Assembly (NCBI RefSeq): GCF_000720425.1
Contig: NZ_JOAJ01000007.1
Location: 248,001-312,000 of the forward strand
Direction: 5' to 3'
Source: Nocardia rhamnosiphila NBRC 108938
GTDB taxonomy: Bacteria > Actinomycetota > Actinomycetes > Mycobacteriales > Mycobacteriaceae
DNA length: 64,000 bases
Positions 36,699 through 47,300 of this stretch are shown one piece after another. The position numbers and the translations under genes are program-made. Every line of letters begins with the position of its first letter. Position 1 is the first letter of the stretch. A model generated the notes under the pieces. It made no database searches and was not told the origin of the DNA. It saw only the letters and a list, made by a program, of their open reading frames with translations.

Positions 36699-38126
36699 CT
36701 ACTTCTTACCCGATTCCGGATCCTCCGGATCGGATTCTGGATGTTGCTCGCCGCCCTTGTCGCTCTCACCCTCGGTCTTCGCCGCCTCGCGTTCGGCGGC
36801 CTCGGTGGCGGCCAGTTGCGCGAGCGGGTCGTCGAACGCGCCCGCGCCACCGCCGATCACCGAATCGATGAACCCGGCGGGCGCGTCGAGATCGGCGGCG
36901 TCGGGGAGCAGATCGGGATGCGCCCACACCCCGTCACGCGCGTCGATACCGGCGTCGTCGGTGAGTCGCTGCCACAGGGTGGCCGCCTCGCGCAGTTTGC
37001 GCGGACGCAATTCCAGACCGACCAGCGTGGCGAAGGTCTGCTCGGCGGGACCACCCGTGGCCCGGCGACGGCGCAGTGTTTCGGCGAGCGCGCCCGCACC
37101 CGGCAGCCGATCGCCCACGGCCGCGGCCACCACCACCTGGACCCAGCCCTCGATGAGGGCGAGCAGGGTTTCCAGCCGGTCCAGCGCCTGTTTCTGCTCG
37201 GGCGTGGTCTGCGGCTCGAAACTGCCCTGGGCGAGGATCTCCTCGAGCTTGGACGGATCGGTGAGCGCGGAGGGATCGAGATTGCGGGCGGCGTCCTCGA
37301 GGGCGGAGAAGTCCATGGTGATTCCGCGCGCGTAATCCTCGACGGCGCCGAGGACCTGCTGGCGCAACCAGGGCACATGAACGAAAAGCCGCTGGTGGGC
37401 GACCTCACGGGCGGCGAGGAACACCATGATCTCGCTCTCCGGCTGCTCGAGTCCCTCGCTGAACTCCGAAATGGCGGTGGGCAGCAGGGCGGCGGTACCG
37501 GCCGGGCCCAGCGGCAGGCCGATATCGGTGCCGGTCAGCACCTCCTTGGCCAGCTGGCCGAGCGCTTGGCCGAGCTGGGAGCCGAAGGCCAGCCCGCCCA
37601 TCTGCCCGAGCATCCCCATCATGGGGCCGGCCATCTCGCGGGCCTCCTCGGGCAGCCCGGCGGTCCACATACCGGAGATCTGCTGGGCCACCGGATCACA
37701 CAGCCGCTGCCAGGTCGGCAGGGTTTTCTCGATCCAGTCGTTGGCGGTCCAGGCGACGGTGCTCGTCGCACCGGCCGGGAAGGTGGTCGCGTCGTCGAGC
37801 CACAGTTCGGCCAGGTGCGCGGCGTCGGCGACCGCGGCGGCCGTACCGCTGGACACGGGCGGAACGGTCTTCCCGAGCTGCTGGCGGGCCAGCCGCTTGG
37901 CCACGTCGTAGTTGACCGGACCGCCACCACCCCCACCGGTCATACCCTGGCCCATCCCGCTCAGCATCTGGCCCAGCGAGGACAACATCTGGCCCAGTGC
38001 CGCCGGATCGAACCCGGCGCCGCCGGCACCGAAACCGAAGGGGTCGTTACCGCCGCCGCCCGGTTTGTCGCCGCGGCCGCGATCGTCGTCGTCGCCGTGC
38101 GAGAAGCCGAACGGGAGGTCACTCAT
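36699..38126 (-). CDS. DUF2342 family protein (annotated zinc-dependent metalloprotease)
   Basis: A 475-residue soluble protein. The N-terminus is glycine-rich (residues 15-70). The central segment FLAAREVAHQRLFVHVPWLR corresponds to the family's putative metalloprotease helix, but it lacks a canonical HExxH: only E-V-A-H is present, so the enzymatic label should be treated with caution. The C-terminal tail is highly charged (EREAAKTEGESDKGGEQ). Positional counterpart of Rv3195. Function in vivo unknown. Confidence 0.8.
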   Translation of the reverse strand: MSDLPFGFSHGDDDDRGRGDKPGGGGNDPFGFGAGGAGFDPAALGQMLSSLGQMLSGMGQGMTGGGGGGPVNYDVAKRLARQQLGKTVPPVSSGTAAAVADAAHLAELWLDDATTFPAGATSTVAWTANDWIEKTLPTWQRLCDPVAQQISGMWTAGLPEEAREMAGPMMGMLGQMGGLAFGSQLGQALGQLAKEVLTGTDIGLPLGPAGTAALLPTAISEFSEGLEQPESEIMVFLAAREVAHQRLFVHVPWLRQQVLGAVEDYARGITMDFSALEDAARNLDPSALTDPSKLEEILAQGSFEPQTTPEQKQALDRLETLLALIEGWVQVVVAAAVGDRLPGAGALAETLRRRRATGGPAEQTFATLVGLELRPRKLREAATLWQRLTDDAGIDARDGVWAHPDLLPDAADLDAPAGFIDSVIGGGAGAFDDPLAQLAATEAAEREAAKTEGESDKGGEQHPESDPEDPESGKK

Positions 38127-38329
38127 TCCGCCTCACCCGCCGGCATAGCGTCCGGGTGGTGTCCGGGGAGCGCGCGCGCACCGTCGTCGGGCGCTTCGTG
38201 AAGCTGCATGTCGTCCATAGTAGGCGCGGCGAACCGCCCGGTCCGCCTCCCTGGACCGTCTTCGCGCTGGGTGAACATCGTCGTGCCGGGAGCGACCGGA
38301 TATCGGTGCGACCGCTACCTGCCGAACCC

Positions 38330-39259
38330 CTACCCGGCGGCGACCCAGGATTCCACGATCGTCCGGGCGATCGAGATCGAGCCGGGCAGCAGGAGCCGCG
38401 CTCCGCCGGACGGGGCGGTCTCGCCCGCCTCCGGCCGGGTCCGCCAGCCGCCCGCCGCCAGCGCGTCGCGCACCTCGTCGCGGGTGAACCAGTGCGCCTC
38501 GGCGATCTCACCGTCGGTGAAGAGCAACGGCTGGTCGGGGTCGGCCTGCGCGGAGAACCCGAGCATCAGCGAGCGCGGGAACGGCCAGGGCTGGCTCCCG
38601 AGGTATTCGATATCGCGCACGTCGAGCCCGACCTCCTCGCGCATCTCCCGCTCGACACACCGTTCCAGCGACTCCCCCGCCTCCACGAACCCGGCCAGCA
38701 GCGAGAACATCGTCTCCGGCCAGCTGTGCTGACGGGCCAGCAGCACCCGGTCGCCACCGTCGTGGATGAGACAGATCACGGCGGGGTCGGTGCGCGGGAA
38801 ATCCTCGCGCCCGTCCTCGGCCACCCGGGACCAGCCGCCCTTGGCCGGCATCGTCGGTGTGCCGTCCGCACCGTGATAGGCGGCGCCGGCATGCCAGTTG
38901 ATCAGCGCGAGCGCCGTGGACAGGACCCCGGCCGTGAAATCGTCGATCGAGGCGTCGGCGAGCCGGCGCAGGTCCCGCAGGGTGCCGGTGAGCGCCTCGT
39001 CGCGTACCGCCCACAGATGCACCCCGTCCTGTACGCCGAGGAACACCGCGTCGGGGCTCGGATCGGGGGACAGCTCGAGCGCGGCTTCCCAGACCAGCGC
39101 CTCCGACTCGTAGCGCACCGCGCCGCGCGGGCCCACCCGGAGCAGCCGGGCCGTGGGCCAGCCTTCCTTCAACGATTGTTCGTCGGCGCGCAGATGGTCG
39201 GCGCGATCCAGCGCCGAACGGGACAGCAGGGGAATCTGGTTGAGTCGGAAAACGGCCAC
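38330..39259 (-). CDS. nudC: NADH pyrophosphatase
   Basis: Nudix hydrolase that cleaves NADH (and deaminated or NAD-capped substrates) to NMNH and AMP. The 309-residue protein has a full Nudix box (GFVEAGESLERCVEREMREE then VGLDV) and, downstream, SQPWPFPRS, the array that marks NADH specificity. The four zinc cysteines of E. coli NudC are missing from the middle segment (NWHAGAAYHGADGTPTMPAK); the M. tuberculosis protein lacks them too, so this is lineage-typical rather than damage. Positional counterpart of Rv3199c. It follows the K+ channel gene on the same strand, 40 bp downstream. Confidence 0.95.
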   Translation of the reverse strand: MAVFRLNQIPLLSRSALDRADHLRADEQSLKEGWPTARLLRVGPRGAVRYESEALVWEAALELSPDPSPDAVFLGVQDGVHLWAVRDEALTGTLRDLRRLADASIDDFTAGVLSTALALINWHAGAAYHGADGTPTMPAKGGWSRVAEDGREDFPRTDPAVICLIHDGGDRVLLARQHSWPETMFSLLAGFVEAGESLERCVEREMREEVGLDVRDIEYLGSQPWPFPRSLMLGFSAQADPDQPLLFTDGEIAEAHWFTRDEVRDALAAGGWRTRPEAGETAPSGGARLLLPGSISIARTIVESWVAAG

Positions 39260-39299
39260 ATAGCGAGACTATCGCGGCTCGATAACGGCCGTGGCGGAG

Positions 39300-40364
39300 T
39301 CAGCGGGCGCGACGGATGTAGAGGAGTTTGTCCCCGGATTCCAGGGCGTCGACCGCCGGCTCGCCGACACGCACCAACTCACCGGCCCGCACCACCCCGA
39401 GCACGATATCGCTGAGGTGCCGTGGTGACCCGCCGACCTCACCGGGTTCGACCTCGCGTTCGGCGACCGCGAAACCGTGCTCCGGGGTGAGCAGATCCTC
39501 CATCATCTCCACGACGCTGGGCGTGGTGGTGGCGATCCCGAGCAGCCGGCCCGTTGTCTCCGACGACACCACCACCGAATCGGCGCCGGACTGCCGCAGC
39601 AGATGGGTGTTCTCCGATTCACGGATGGAGGCGACGATCTTGGCCTTCTTGGTGAGTTCCCGGGCGGTGAGGGTGACCAGGACCGCGGTGTCGTCGCGGT
39701 TGGTGGCGACGATGACCGAGGATGCGTTCTGCACACCCGCCAGCCGCAGCACATCGGACTGGGTGGCCGACCCGTGCACAGTGACCAGCCCGGCGGTCGA
39801 CGCCGCTTCCAGGCTCACGGCGTCCATGTCGACGACGACGATATCGGCGGGTTGCACGCCGTCACCGAGCATGGCGTCGATAGCGGTGCGGCCCTTGGTG
39901 CCGTACCCGACGACGACGGTGTGATTACGCACGGTGCGCCTCCAACGCTGGATCTTCAGAGCCTGGCGGGAACGTTCGGTGAGTACCGCCAGTGTGGTGC
40001 CGACCAGGACGATGAGGAACAGCACGCGCAGCGGGGTGATGACGAAGATGTTCACCAGCCGGGCCGACGGGGTGACCGGGGTGATATCGCCGTACCCGGT
40101 GGTGGACAGCGAGACGGTCGCGTAATAGAACGCGTCCAGCAGGGTCACCGTATCGTCGGCGCCGTCCCGGTAGCCGTCCCGGCCGAGATACACCACGAAC
40201 GAGGCGGCGCACAGCAGCCCGATCGCGAACAGCACCCGCCGGAACAGCGAGATCCACGGGCTGTTCTGGACCTCCGGGATACGGAGCAGCCCGACCAGCG
40301 CGAAATCCGGTGGTTCGGCCGCGCCGCGGGCCCGGCTCCCGAGATCGGCGAACCGCGAACTCAC
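39300..40364 (-). CDS. Potassium channel with RCK (TrkA-N) domain
   Basis: Predicted 2-TM K+ channel. The 354-residue protein has a hydrophobic segment near residues 41-60, the pore with selectivity filter STTGYGDITPVTP, a second helix (IFVITPLRVLFLIVLVGT), and then a cytoplasmic RCK/TrkA-N domain (HTVVVGYGTKGRTAIDAMLG, IVVVDMDAVSLEAA, SVIVATNRDDTAVLVTLTAR) and a TrkA-C-like end. It is the counterpart of Rv3200c. Gating by NAD(H), ATP or a cyclic dinucleotide is possible for the RCK domain but not shown here. Confidence 0.93.
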   Translation of the reverse strand: MSSRFADLGSRARGAAEPPDFALVGLLRIPEVQNSPWISLFRRVLFAIGLLCAASFVVYLGRDGYRDGADDTVTLLDAFYYATVSLSTTGYGDITPVTPSARLVNIFVITPLRVLFLIVLVGTTLAVLTERSRQALKIQRWRRTVRNHTVVVGYGTKGRTAIDAMLGDGVQPADIVVVDMDAVSLEAASTAGLVTVHGSATQSDVLRLAGVQNASSVIVATNRDDTAVLVTLTARELTKKAKIVASIRESENTHLLRQSGADSVVVSSETTGRLLGIATTTPSVVEMMEDLLTPEHGFAVAEREVEPGEVGGSPRHLSDIVLGVVRAGELVRVGEPAVDALESGDKLLYIRRAR

Positions 40365-40498
40365 CGGCGACGCCTTTCACCGGTCCGGTCATCACGCACA
40401 CCGGTCACTGTCAGTCCCTCCGACACAGCTCGGGAGCCTACCCGTTCACCCGCCGTCACGTCGGACACGCGGTCGTGACGGGTATCTATGGTGGTGCC

Positions 40499-40912
40499 AT
40501 GGCAGATATCACCCCGGCGGACGCACCGGATTCCGGTCGCACCCCGGCGCTTCGACTGGCCGCGCTGCTCCTCGGCGCCGGCGTCCTGCATTTCGTCGCC
40601 CCCAAACCGTTCGACTCGATCGTCCCTCCGCAGTTGCCCGGAAAGGCGCGCTCCTACACCTATTGGTCCGGGGTGGCCGAAATCGGCGTGGGAACCGCGC
40701 TGCTGGTCCCCCGTACCCGGCGCCTCGGTGGCCGGCTGGCCGCACTGCTGTTCCTCGCGGTATTCCCGGCGAATATCCAGTTCGCCGCGGATTCGGTGCG
40801 TAACCCGAAGGCACCGTCGATCCTGAAAGCGGTTTCGGTGCTGCGGCTGCCGCTGCAGTGGCCGATGATCACCAGCGCGCTGGCGGTGAGCCGCCGGTCC
40901 CGGCAGGACTAG
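40499..40912 (+). CDS. DoxX-family membrane protein
   Basis: A 137-residue protein with about four hydrophobic segments (LRLAALLLGAGVLHFVAP near residue 18, VAEIGVGTALLVP, RLAALLFLAVFPANIQFA, LQWPMITSALAV), the DoxX/YphA-like fold. ATG 40499 gives a sensible N-terminus (MADITPADAPDSGRTPALR); the frame is open to 40310. It diverges from the K+ channel gene and is inserted, relative to M. tuberculosis, between the channel and adnB. Role unknown; some DoxX proteins assemble with superoxide detoxification systems. Confidence 0.75.
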   Translation: MADITPADAPDSGRTPALRLAALLLGAGVLHFVAPKPFDSIVPPQLPGKARSYTYWSGVAEIGVGTALLVPRTRRLGGRLAALLFLAVFPANIQFAADSVRNPKAPSILKAVSVLRLPLQWPMITSALAVSRRSRQD

Positions 40913-41003
40913 CGACCGGCACCGCGCGGCCGGCGGCCACCGCTCGGCTCGGTGCCGGCAGGAGCACCGGAGAGCGGCTTGCGATCCGGCGGGCTGCCGA
41001 GCC

Positions 41004-44000
41004 CTAGTTCTCGTCCCCGTCCCGCCGGGTCGAATCGGTGAGCAGCGCCACCAGTTCCTCCGGCCCCGGTAAGCGCTCGGGCGCCACCGTGCGGCCGCTG
41101 CGCACATAGTGGAAGGCGGCGCCGATCCGGTCCAGCATCCGCTGTTCCGTTTCGCCGGTACGCGCCGCCACCAGCCGCGCCCATGCCAGCCGGTAGACCG
41201 CCAGCTGCACCGCTACCGCGGCTTCGTCGGCCGGGCCGGGTTCGGCGCCGGTCTTCCAGTCGACGACGGTCCAGCCGCCGCCGGGCTCGGCGAACACCGC
41301 GTCCATCCGGCCGCGGATCACCACGCCGGCGATGGTGGTCTCGAACGGCACTTCGATCTCCACCGGGCGGCGCGCCGACCAGGGCGAGGACAGGAACGCG
41401 TCCTGCATCCGGGCCAGTTCGGCGTCGGCGGCCGCCCCCGCGTCGGCCGCACCGGGCAGATCGTCGAGGCCGGGCAGCTGATCGGTGGCGAACCAGCGCT
41501 GCACCCAGGCGTGGAAGGCGGTGCCGCGGCGGGCCAGCGGATTGGGCGGATAGGGCAGCGGACGGCGCAGCCGGGCAGCGAGCCGGCCCGGATCGGCGCG
41601 CATCTCGACCAGCGCGGTCGCCGGAAGCTGGGTGGGCAGCTCGACCTGGGCCACGGCGTCGGCACCGGCCCGGTATTCGGCGAGCAGCGCATCCACATCG
41701 GCGATCCAGCCGTCGGGATCGTCGCCGGATTCGGGCGCGTCCGCCCCCGCGGCGAATTCCGCCAGTGCAGCGTGCACCAGCGCGGCGCCCGCTTCGATAT
41801 CGTCGCGGCGGGCGCCGAGCGGATCGCCGGGCCAGGACGCGGTCACCGGGGCGGCCGCCAGCGGATTCGGTTCGCCGGGTTCGGGATCGGCTGCCCAGCA
41901 GGCGATCTCGACCCCGCTGCCGGGCTGCTCGGCGGCGGTTTTCACCTCGAGCAGGAATTCCGACGGGCCCTTGGGCTTGTCGCCGGTTTCGGGCCAGTGG
42001 TGCGCGGAGACCAGCAGGACGCGCTCGGTCCGGGTGAGCGCGACATAGAACAGCCGGCGGTCCTCGTCGAGCCGGCGCCACGCGAGCGCTTCCTTGTGCG
42101 CGGTGAGGCCGCGCTGCAACTCCGCGCGGTCGGTGACCTCGGACAGATCGAGAACCGGGACACCGTCCGGGGATTCCGCGGTGGCCCGGTCGCCGCGCAG
42201 CGAGGTGGGCAGTTCGGCCAGGGCACCGAGCCAGGTGTTCACGCCCCGGGTGGACGGGAACACATCCCGGGTGACGTGCGGTACCGCGACCACCTCCCAT
42301 TCCAATCCTTTCGCGGCGTGCACGGTGAGCACCTGGACCCGGTCCGGGGCGACCTCCACCTCGCCGGGTTCCAGACCGTTCTCGACCGATTCGGCGGCGG
42401 TGAGGAAAGCGAGCAGGCCGCCGAGGGTGGCGCCGGTGTCGTTCGCGAAGCCGGCGACCACTTCGGCGAAGGCGTCCAAATGTTCGCGGCCGGCACCGGA
42501 ACCCGCGAGCGCGCGCCGGGCCTGGCTCTCGACGCCGACACCGATGGTGCGTTCCACATCGGCGACCAGTTCGGTGAGCGGCTGCGCCGCGCGTTCGCGC
42601 AGCATCGCCAGTTCCCGCCCCAGCGCGGTCAGCCGCCGGTATCCGGCCGCCGAATAACGGTCCGGCGGACCGGGGTCGGCGATGGCGTCGGCCAGGCCGG
42701 CCCGTTCGGCGGGTTCGGGGGCCACCTCGTGCAGGGCCGCGGCCAGGGTGGTGGAGTCGGTGATATCGCCACCGGGGTCGCGGGTGATGGACAGTTCCCG
42801 GGCCCGCCGGGCCAGCGCGGCCAGGTCGGCGCTCCCGATCCGCCAGCGGGCACCGGTGAGGATCCGGACCGCGGCGCTGCCGGCGGCGGGGTCGGCGACG
42901 AGGCGCAGGGTGGCGACGATATCGGCGACCTCCGGGGTCGACAGCAAACCGCCCAGACCGACGATCTCGACCGGTAACCCCTGCGCCCGCAACTCTTCGG
43001 CGAGTTCGGCGGCATCGGCGTTGCGGCGGATCAGGACCGCGGAGGTGGGCGGTGGCCGCTCGGCCGCCCGGGCCTCGGCCCAGTGCGCGGCGATCCGTTC
43101 GGCGATCCACCGGCGTTCGCTCGCGACGGTATCGGTGAGCGCGAGCGCGACGACACCCGGTTCCGCACCGGGTTTCGGGCGCAACGGGTCGACGGTGACG
43201 CCGCCGCTGTCCCGGGCCGCCGCGCGGAGTGGTTCCACGACCATATTCGCCAGATCGAGCGCCTCGGGCGGGTTGCGCCAGCTGGTGAGCAGCGGCAACA
43301 CCGGCGCCGGGATACCCGGGGCGACCGGGAAGTCGGTGGTGAAGCGCGGGAGATTGGCGGCCGAGGCGCCGCGCCAGCCGTAGATGGACTGCATGGGGTC
43401 GCCGACCGCCGTCACCGCGAGCTCGCGCCGCCGCGCACCACTGGACCGCGGGTCGCGCTGCTCCGGGTAACCGGCGCCGAACAGCGCGGACAGCAGGATG
43501 CGCTGCGCGTGGCCGGTGTCCTGGTATTCGTCCAGCAGCACCAGCCGGAAGCGAGCACGTTCGGCGGTGGCGACATCGGGGTGCTCGGCGGCCAAGCGCG
43601 CCGCCAGCGACATCTGGGCCCCGAAATCCAGGGCGCCGCGCTGGTGCAGGGTCTCCCGCAACTGCTGGACCAGCGGCAGCAGCGCCACCCGCTCGCGCTG
43701 TGCGCGCAGGATCGACAGCAGGCCCTTGTTCGGCCCGCCGCGCTGCCGCGGACCGGCCGGCAGCGTGTGCACGAGTTTCTCGAGTTCGGTGTGCGCCTCG
43801 GCGAGTTCTTCCGGTTCCACCAGATGTTCGGCCAGCTGCCCGGACAGCGCCAGTACCGCCTCGGTGACCGTCAGCGGTGAACGGTCGGTATCGAGATCAC
43901 CGTCCCAGCCGCGCACCACCTGATGGGCGAGCTGCCACAGCTGCGTTTCGGTGAGCAGCGCCGCCGACGGCTCCACCGGCAGCAGCAGGCCGTGTTCGCT

Positions 44001-44381
44001 CAGCAGCCGGCCGGCATAGGAGTGGTAGGTACTGATCTCGGGTTCGGCACCGGCCAGGGTGGCGCGCAGTTCGCCGGAGGGGTCGAGATCGCGCAGCAAC
44101 CGGGACCCGGCCAGCCGGGCCAGCCGGGTGCGGATCCGGGCGGTGAGCTGCTGGGCCGCCTTGCGGGTGAAGGTCAGCCCGAGCACCTCCTCCGGCGTGA
44201 CCAGCCGGTTGGCCACCATCCAGACCACCCGGGCCGCCATCGTTTCGGTTTTGCCCGCACCCGCACCGGCCACCACCAGCGCCGGACCGGACGGTGCGGC
44301 GATCACCGCGGCCTGTTCCGCGGTCGGCGGCGGGAGCCCGAGTGCGTCGGCCAGCTGTCCCGGCGAGACCCGGGCGCTCAC
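41004..44381 (-). CDS. adnB: AdnB helicase-nuclease subunit
   Basis: Lead motor subunit of AdnAB, the mycobacterial-type dimeric helicase-nuclease that resects double-strand breaks. The 1125-residue protein has Walker A VAGAGAGKTETM, motif II LLDEYQDTGHAQ and the GDPMQSIYGWRG segment, helicase motifs through [14 protein letters not shown] and VALTRTERVLLVS. A RecB-type nuclease domain follows near the C-terminus (GRMDAVFAEPGGGWTVVDWK, then TGAEP and VAVQLAVYRLAW). GTG 44381 overlaps the adnA stop in GTGA, giving translational coupling. Counterpart of Rv3201c. Confidence 0.93.
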   Translation of the reverse strand: MSARVSPGQLADALGLPPPTAEQAAVIAAPSGPALVVAGAGAGKTETMAARVVWMVANRLVTPEEVLGLTFTRKAAQQLTARIRTRLARLAGSRLLRDLDPSGELRATLAGAEPEISTYHSYAGRLLSEHGLLLPVEPSAALLTETQLWQLAHQVVRGWDGDLDTDRSPLTVTEAVLALSGQLAEHLVEPEELAEAHTELEKLVHTLPAGPRQRGGPNKGLLSILRAQRERVALLPLVQQLRETLHQRGALDFGAQMSLAARLAAEHPDVATAERARFRLVLLDEYQDTGHAQRILLSALFGAGYPEQRDPRSSGARRRELAVTAVGDPMQSIYGWRGASAANLPRFTTDFPVAPGIPAPVLPLLTSWRNPPEALDLANMVVEPLRAAARDSGGVTVDPLRPKPGAEPGVVALALTDTVASERRWIAERIAAHWAEARAAERPPPTSAVLIRRNADAAELAEELRAQGLPVEIVGLGGLLSTPEVADIVATLRLVADPAAGSAAVRILTGARWRIGSADLAALARRARELSITRDPGGDITDSTTLAAALHEVAPEPAERAGLADAIADPGPPDRYSAAGYRRLTALGRELAMLRERAAQPLTELVADVERTIGVGVESQARRALAGSGAGREHLDAFAEVVAGFANDTGATLGGLLAFLTAAESVENGLEPGEVEVAPDRVQVLTVHAAKGLEWEVVAVPHVTRDVFPSTRGVNTWLGALAELPTSLRGDRATAESPDGVPVLDLSEVTDRAELQRGLTAHKEALAWRRLDEDRRLFYVALTRTERVLLVSAHHWPETGDKPKGPSEFLLEVKTAAEQPGSGVEIACWAADPEPGEPNPLAAAPVTASWPGDPLGARRDDIEAGAALVHAALAEFAAGADAPESGDDPDGWIADVDALLAEYRAGADAVAQVELPTQLPATALVEMRADPGRLAARLRRPLPYPPNPLARRGTAFHAWVQRWFATDQLPGLDDLPGAADAGAAADAELARMQDAFLSSPWSARRPVEIEVPFETTIAGVVIRGRMDAVFAEPGGGWTVVDWKTGAEPGPADEAAVAVQLAVYRLAWARLVAARTGETEQRMLDRIGAAFHYVRSGRTVAPERLPGPEELVALLTDSTRRDGDEN

Positions 44382-47300
44382 TCGTCGGTCACCTGGCGCC
44401 CGGCATCCTGCACCGGGCAACTGTTCTTCACGGCACAGTGCCGGCAACCCTCGTTACGGATCGCCAGGAAACCGGGGCCCTCGGTGCTCGCGGCCGCGGC
44501 GTGGATGGTCTCGCGCCAGGTTTCCAGTGCTTCGGCATCCAGGGCGGGCTGGACCCGCTCCTTCGCCACCCCCCCGGCCGCCGGCAATCCGACGTACACC
44601 AGTCGTGCGCCGCCGGGTTCGGGATCACCGGCGCTCTCCTCCAGGGCGCCCGCGGCGGCGGCGACCTGGTAGGTCGCCAACTGGGCGTGCTGGGCGGCGT
44701 CGGCTTCGCTGACCGGATTCTTCCCCGTCTTCACATCGACGATCACGAAACGGCCCGTGGCGTCCCGTTCCAGCCGGTCGATGCGGCCGCGGATGCGGAC
44801 CTCGGGCGCATCGTCGCCGGGAGCGGGCAGCACACAGTCGACCGGCACCTCGATCCCGGCCTGGGTGAGTTCACCGCGGGTGGTGCGCACCCAGGCGACG
44901 AACGCATCCAGCATGGCCTCGGTGCGGCGCAGTTCCTGCCTGGAGTACCAACTGGTCTCGGGGTCGATACCGGACCAGCTCCGGGCGAGTTCGGCGCGCA
45001 CCTGATCCAGCGGCACCCGGCCGGCCAGCGCCTGGACCAGGGTGTGCACCAGGGTTCCCTTGACCGCGTGGGGATTTTCGCCGTCGGACCCGCCGTTGCG
45101 TTCCAGCGCCCACCGCAGCGGACAGGTCCGCAGCAGCTCCACCGTCGAGGGTGACAGCGCGATCGGGGCGTCGTCGTCCCACAGGGTCTCGGTGGAGCTG
45201 AGTCCGGGAACCCCGTACCAGTCGTCGGGCGCGGTACCGGGAATCCCGGCCAGCGCGAGCCGGGCCAGTTGCCGGGCGGCGCGGCGGCGGCGTTCGTCCC
45301 CGGCGCCGGGATCACAGACCACCGCGCGGAGTTCGGCGATCAGCGCGTGCAGGGCGAGTACCCGGCCGGGTTCGGCGACCGGAAGCGCACCCGGTTCCCC
45401 GCCGGTATCACCGCCGAGCAATTCGGCCAGGAACCGGGAAGGCACCAGATCCCGTTCGCCGGTCACCGATTCCACCGCCGTCACCAGCAGCGACCGGCGG
45501 GCCCGGCTGCACGCGACGAACAGCAGCCGGCGCTCCTCGGCCAGGACCGGCGCGGCGCGGCTGACCCGTTCGGTGATGCCGGCGACCTCGTCCACCAGAT
45601 CCTCGGTGTGCAGCAGTGTCCCGCGCGGGCGGGGGTCCGGCCAGATCCCCTCCTGAACTCCGGCGACCGCGACGACCTCCCACTCCCGGCCGGCCGCCGC
45701 GTGGGCGCTCAGGAGATCCACCGCCTCCTCCCGCTGCGTCCGCACCGCCCGGTCCTGCGGGATCTGCTGCTGGAGCAGGTATTCGACGAAGCCCTCGATG
45801 GTCGCACCCGGTAGGCGGTCGGTGTAGGCGGCCGCGGCGTCGAACAGCGCGACGGCGGCGTCGAGATCGCGGTCGGCCTGCATACCCGCCGCTCCCCCGC
45901 GCCGGGACTGCGCCAGCCAGCGCCGTTCCAGCCGCGACCCGGTCCACAATGCCCACAGCACCTCCTCGAGGCCGCCGCCCTCGCGCCGGACCCGGCGGGC
46001 GCGGTCCAGCGCGCGGACCGCCCGCTCGAGCGGGGCGATCTCGACCTCGGTGAGACCGGCCACGATCCGGTCGTCGCCCGAGCCGAGCAGCAGCTCCCGC
46101 AACACTTCCACCGAAGGCCGGTCCGGGGCGGAGCCGCGCGGGCCCGATCGCCGGGGATCGGGATCCGTTCCATCGGCCGCTTCCGCACCGAGGGCCACCT
46201 CGGGCTCCTCGCCGTCATCGGGGTACGGCTCCGGCGGGAAATTCTCTTCGTCCACCGGAGGTTCCGGTGGGAGACCGTCCCATGGGTCGTCACCGAAGCT
46301 CTCCTCGTCGATCCCGTACCAATCCGCGTCGGCCCGGTGCCGGCTGACATCGGCGAAGAGATCTCGGAGTGGGAGCTCGTCGAGGGGATCCTCGGCCCGG
46401 TAGGTGTCGAAGACGGGCGGTTCGCGCACCGGCTCGGGCGGGAAGTCCGGTGACGCGGCGAAGTCCGGGCCGGCCATGCGAGCAGGGTCGGAGTCCGGGA
46501 AGTGGGCGAGGTCCGGTCCAGAGGCGTCGGCGAGGTCCGGCCCCGAGGCACCGGCAAGGCCCGGCCCCGAGGTGTCGGCAAGGTGCGGGACCGGCGTGGC
46601 GTCGAGGTCCGGATCCGGGGCACCGGCAACGTCCGGGCCCGGCGCGGCGGCAGTGTCCGGTTCGGGCGCACCGGCAGAGTCCGGCCCCGGGGCTGCGGTG
46701 GGGTTCGGGGCACGACCGAGTTCCACCGCGGCGCGGCGGATACCGCGACGCAGACGCCGCAGGCCGATCGCATCGGCTCCGCCCAACGGTCCGGCCAGGA
46801 GGTCGAGCGCCTCGTCGGGACCGAACAGGGATTCGGTCGACCCGGTGCCCCGTCGCGTGGCCTCGCCGGCGAGCACTGCCCGCAGCGCCAGCAGCATCCA
46901 GGCGGCACCGCGGCGGCGGGCCAGCGGGATATCGTTCGCGGGTTGCGCGATCGGCACCCCGGCCGCCAGCAGGGCCCGGCGCAGCGGCGGCAGCAGCAGT
47001 GGCACCGAGCGCACGATCACCGCCATCTGCGACCAGGGCACGCCCTCGGTGAGATGCGCGCGGCGCAGATGGTCGGCGATCAGTGACGCTTCCTTGGCGG
47101 GGCTGCCGAGTACCCGCACCCGAACCTCGGCCGGGACCGGCGGTTCGGCGCCGGTATCCGGGGACAGCTCCCCGCGTTCCGCGGGACCGAGGTCGGCCCG
47201 GGTGGTGCGATGCGGGACGCGCCCGGGCAGCCGCGACGCGATCCGGGCGGTGGCGGTGGTGATCGCCGGACCGGACCGGTGGTTGTCGTAGAGGACGATG

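Noticed and set aside
36699..38126. Calling the DUF2342 protein a proven zinc protease
   Set aside because: No HExxH is present; only the family name supports it.
46490..46706. Regular repeats that could look like a CRISPR array
   Set aside because: Units are contiguous and in frame within adnA with no unique spacers; a coding minisatellite explains them.
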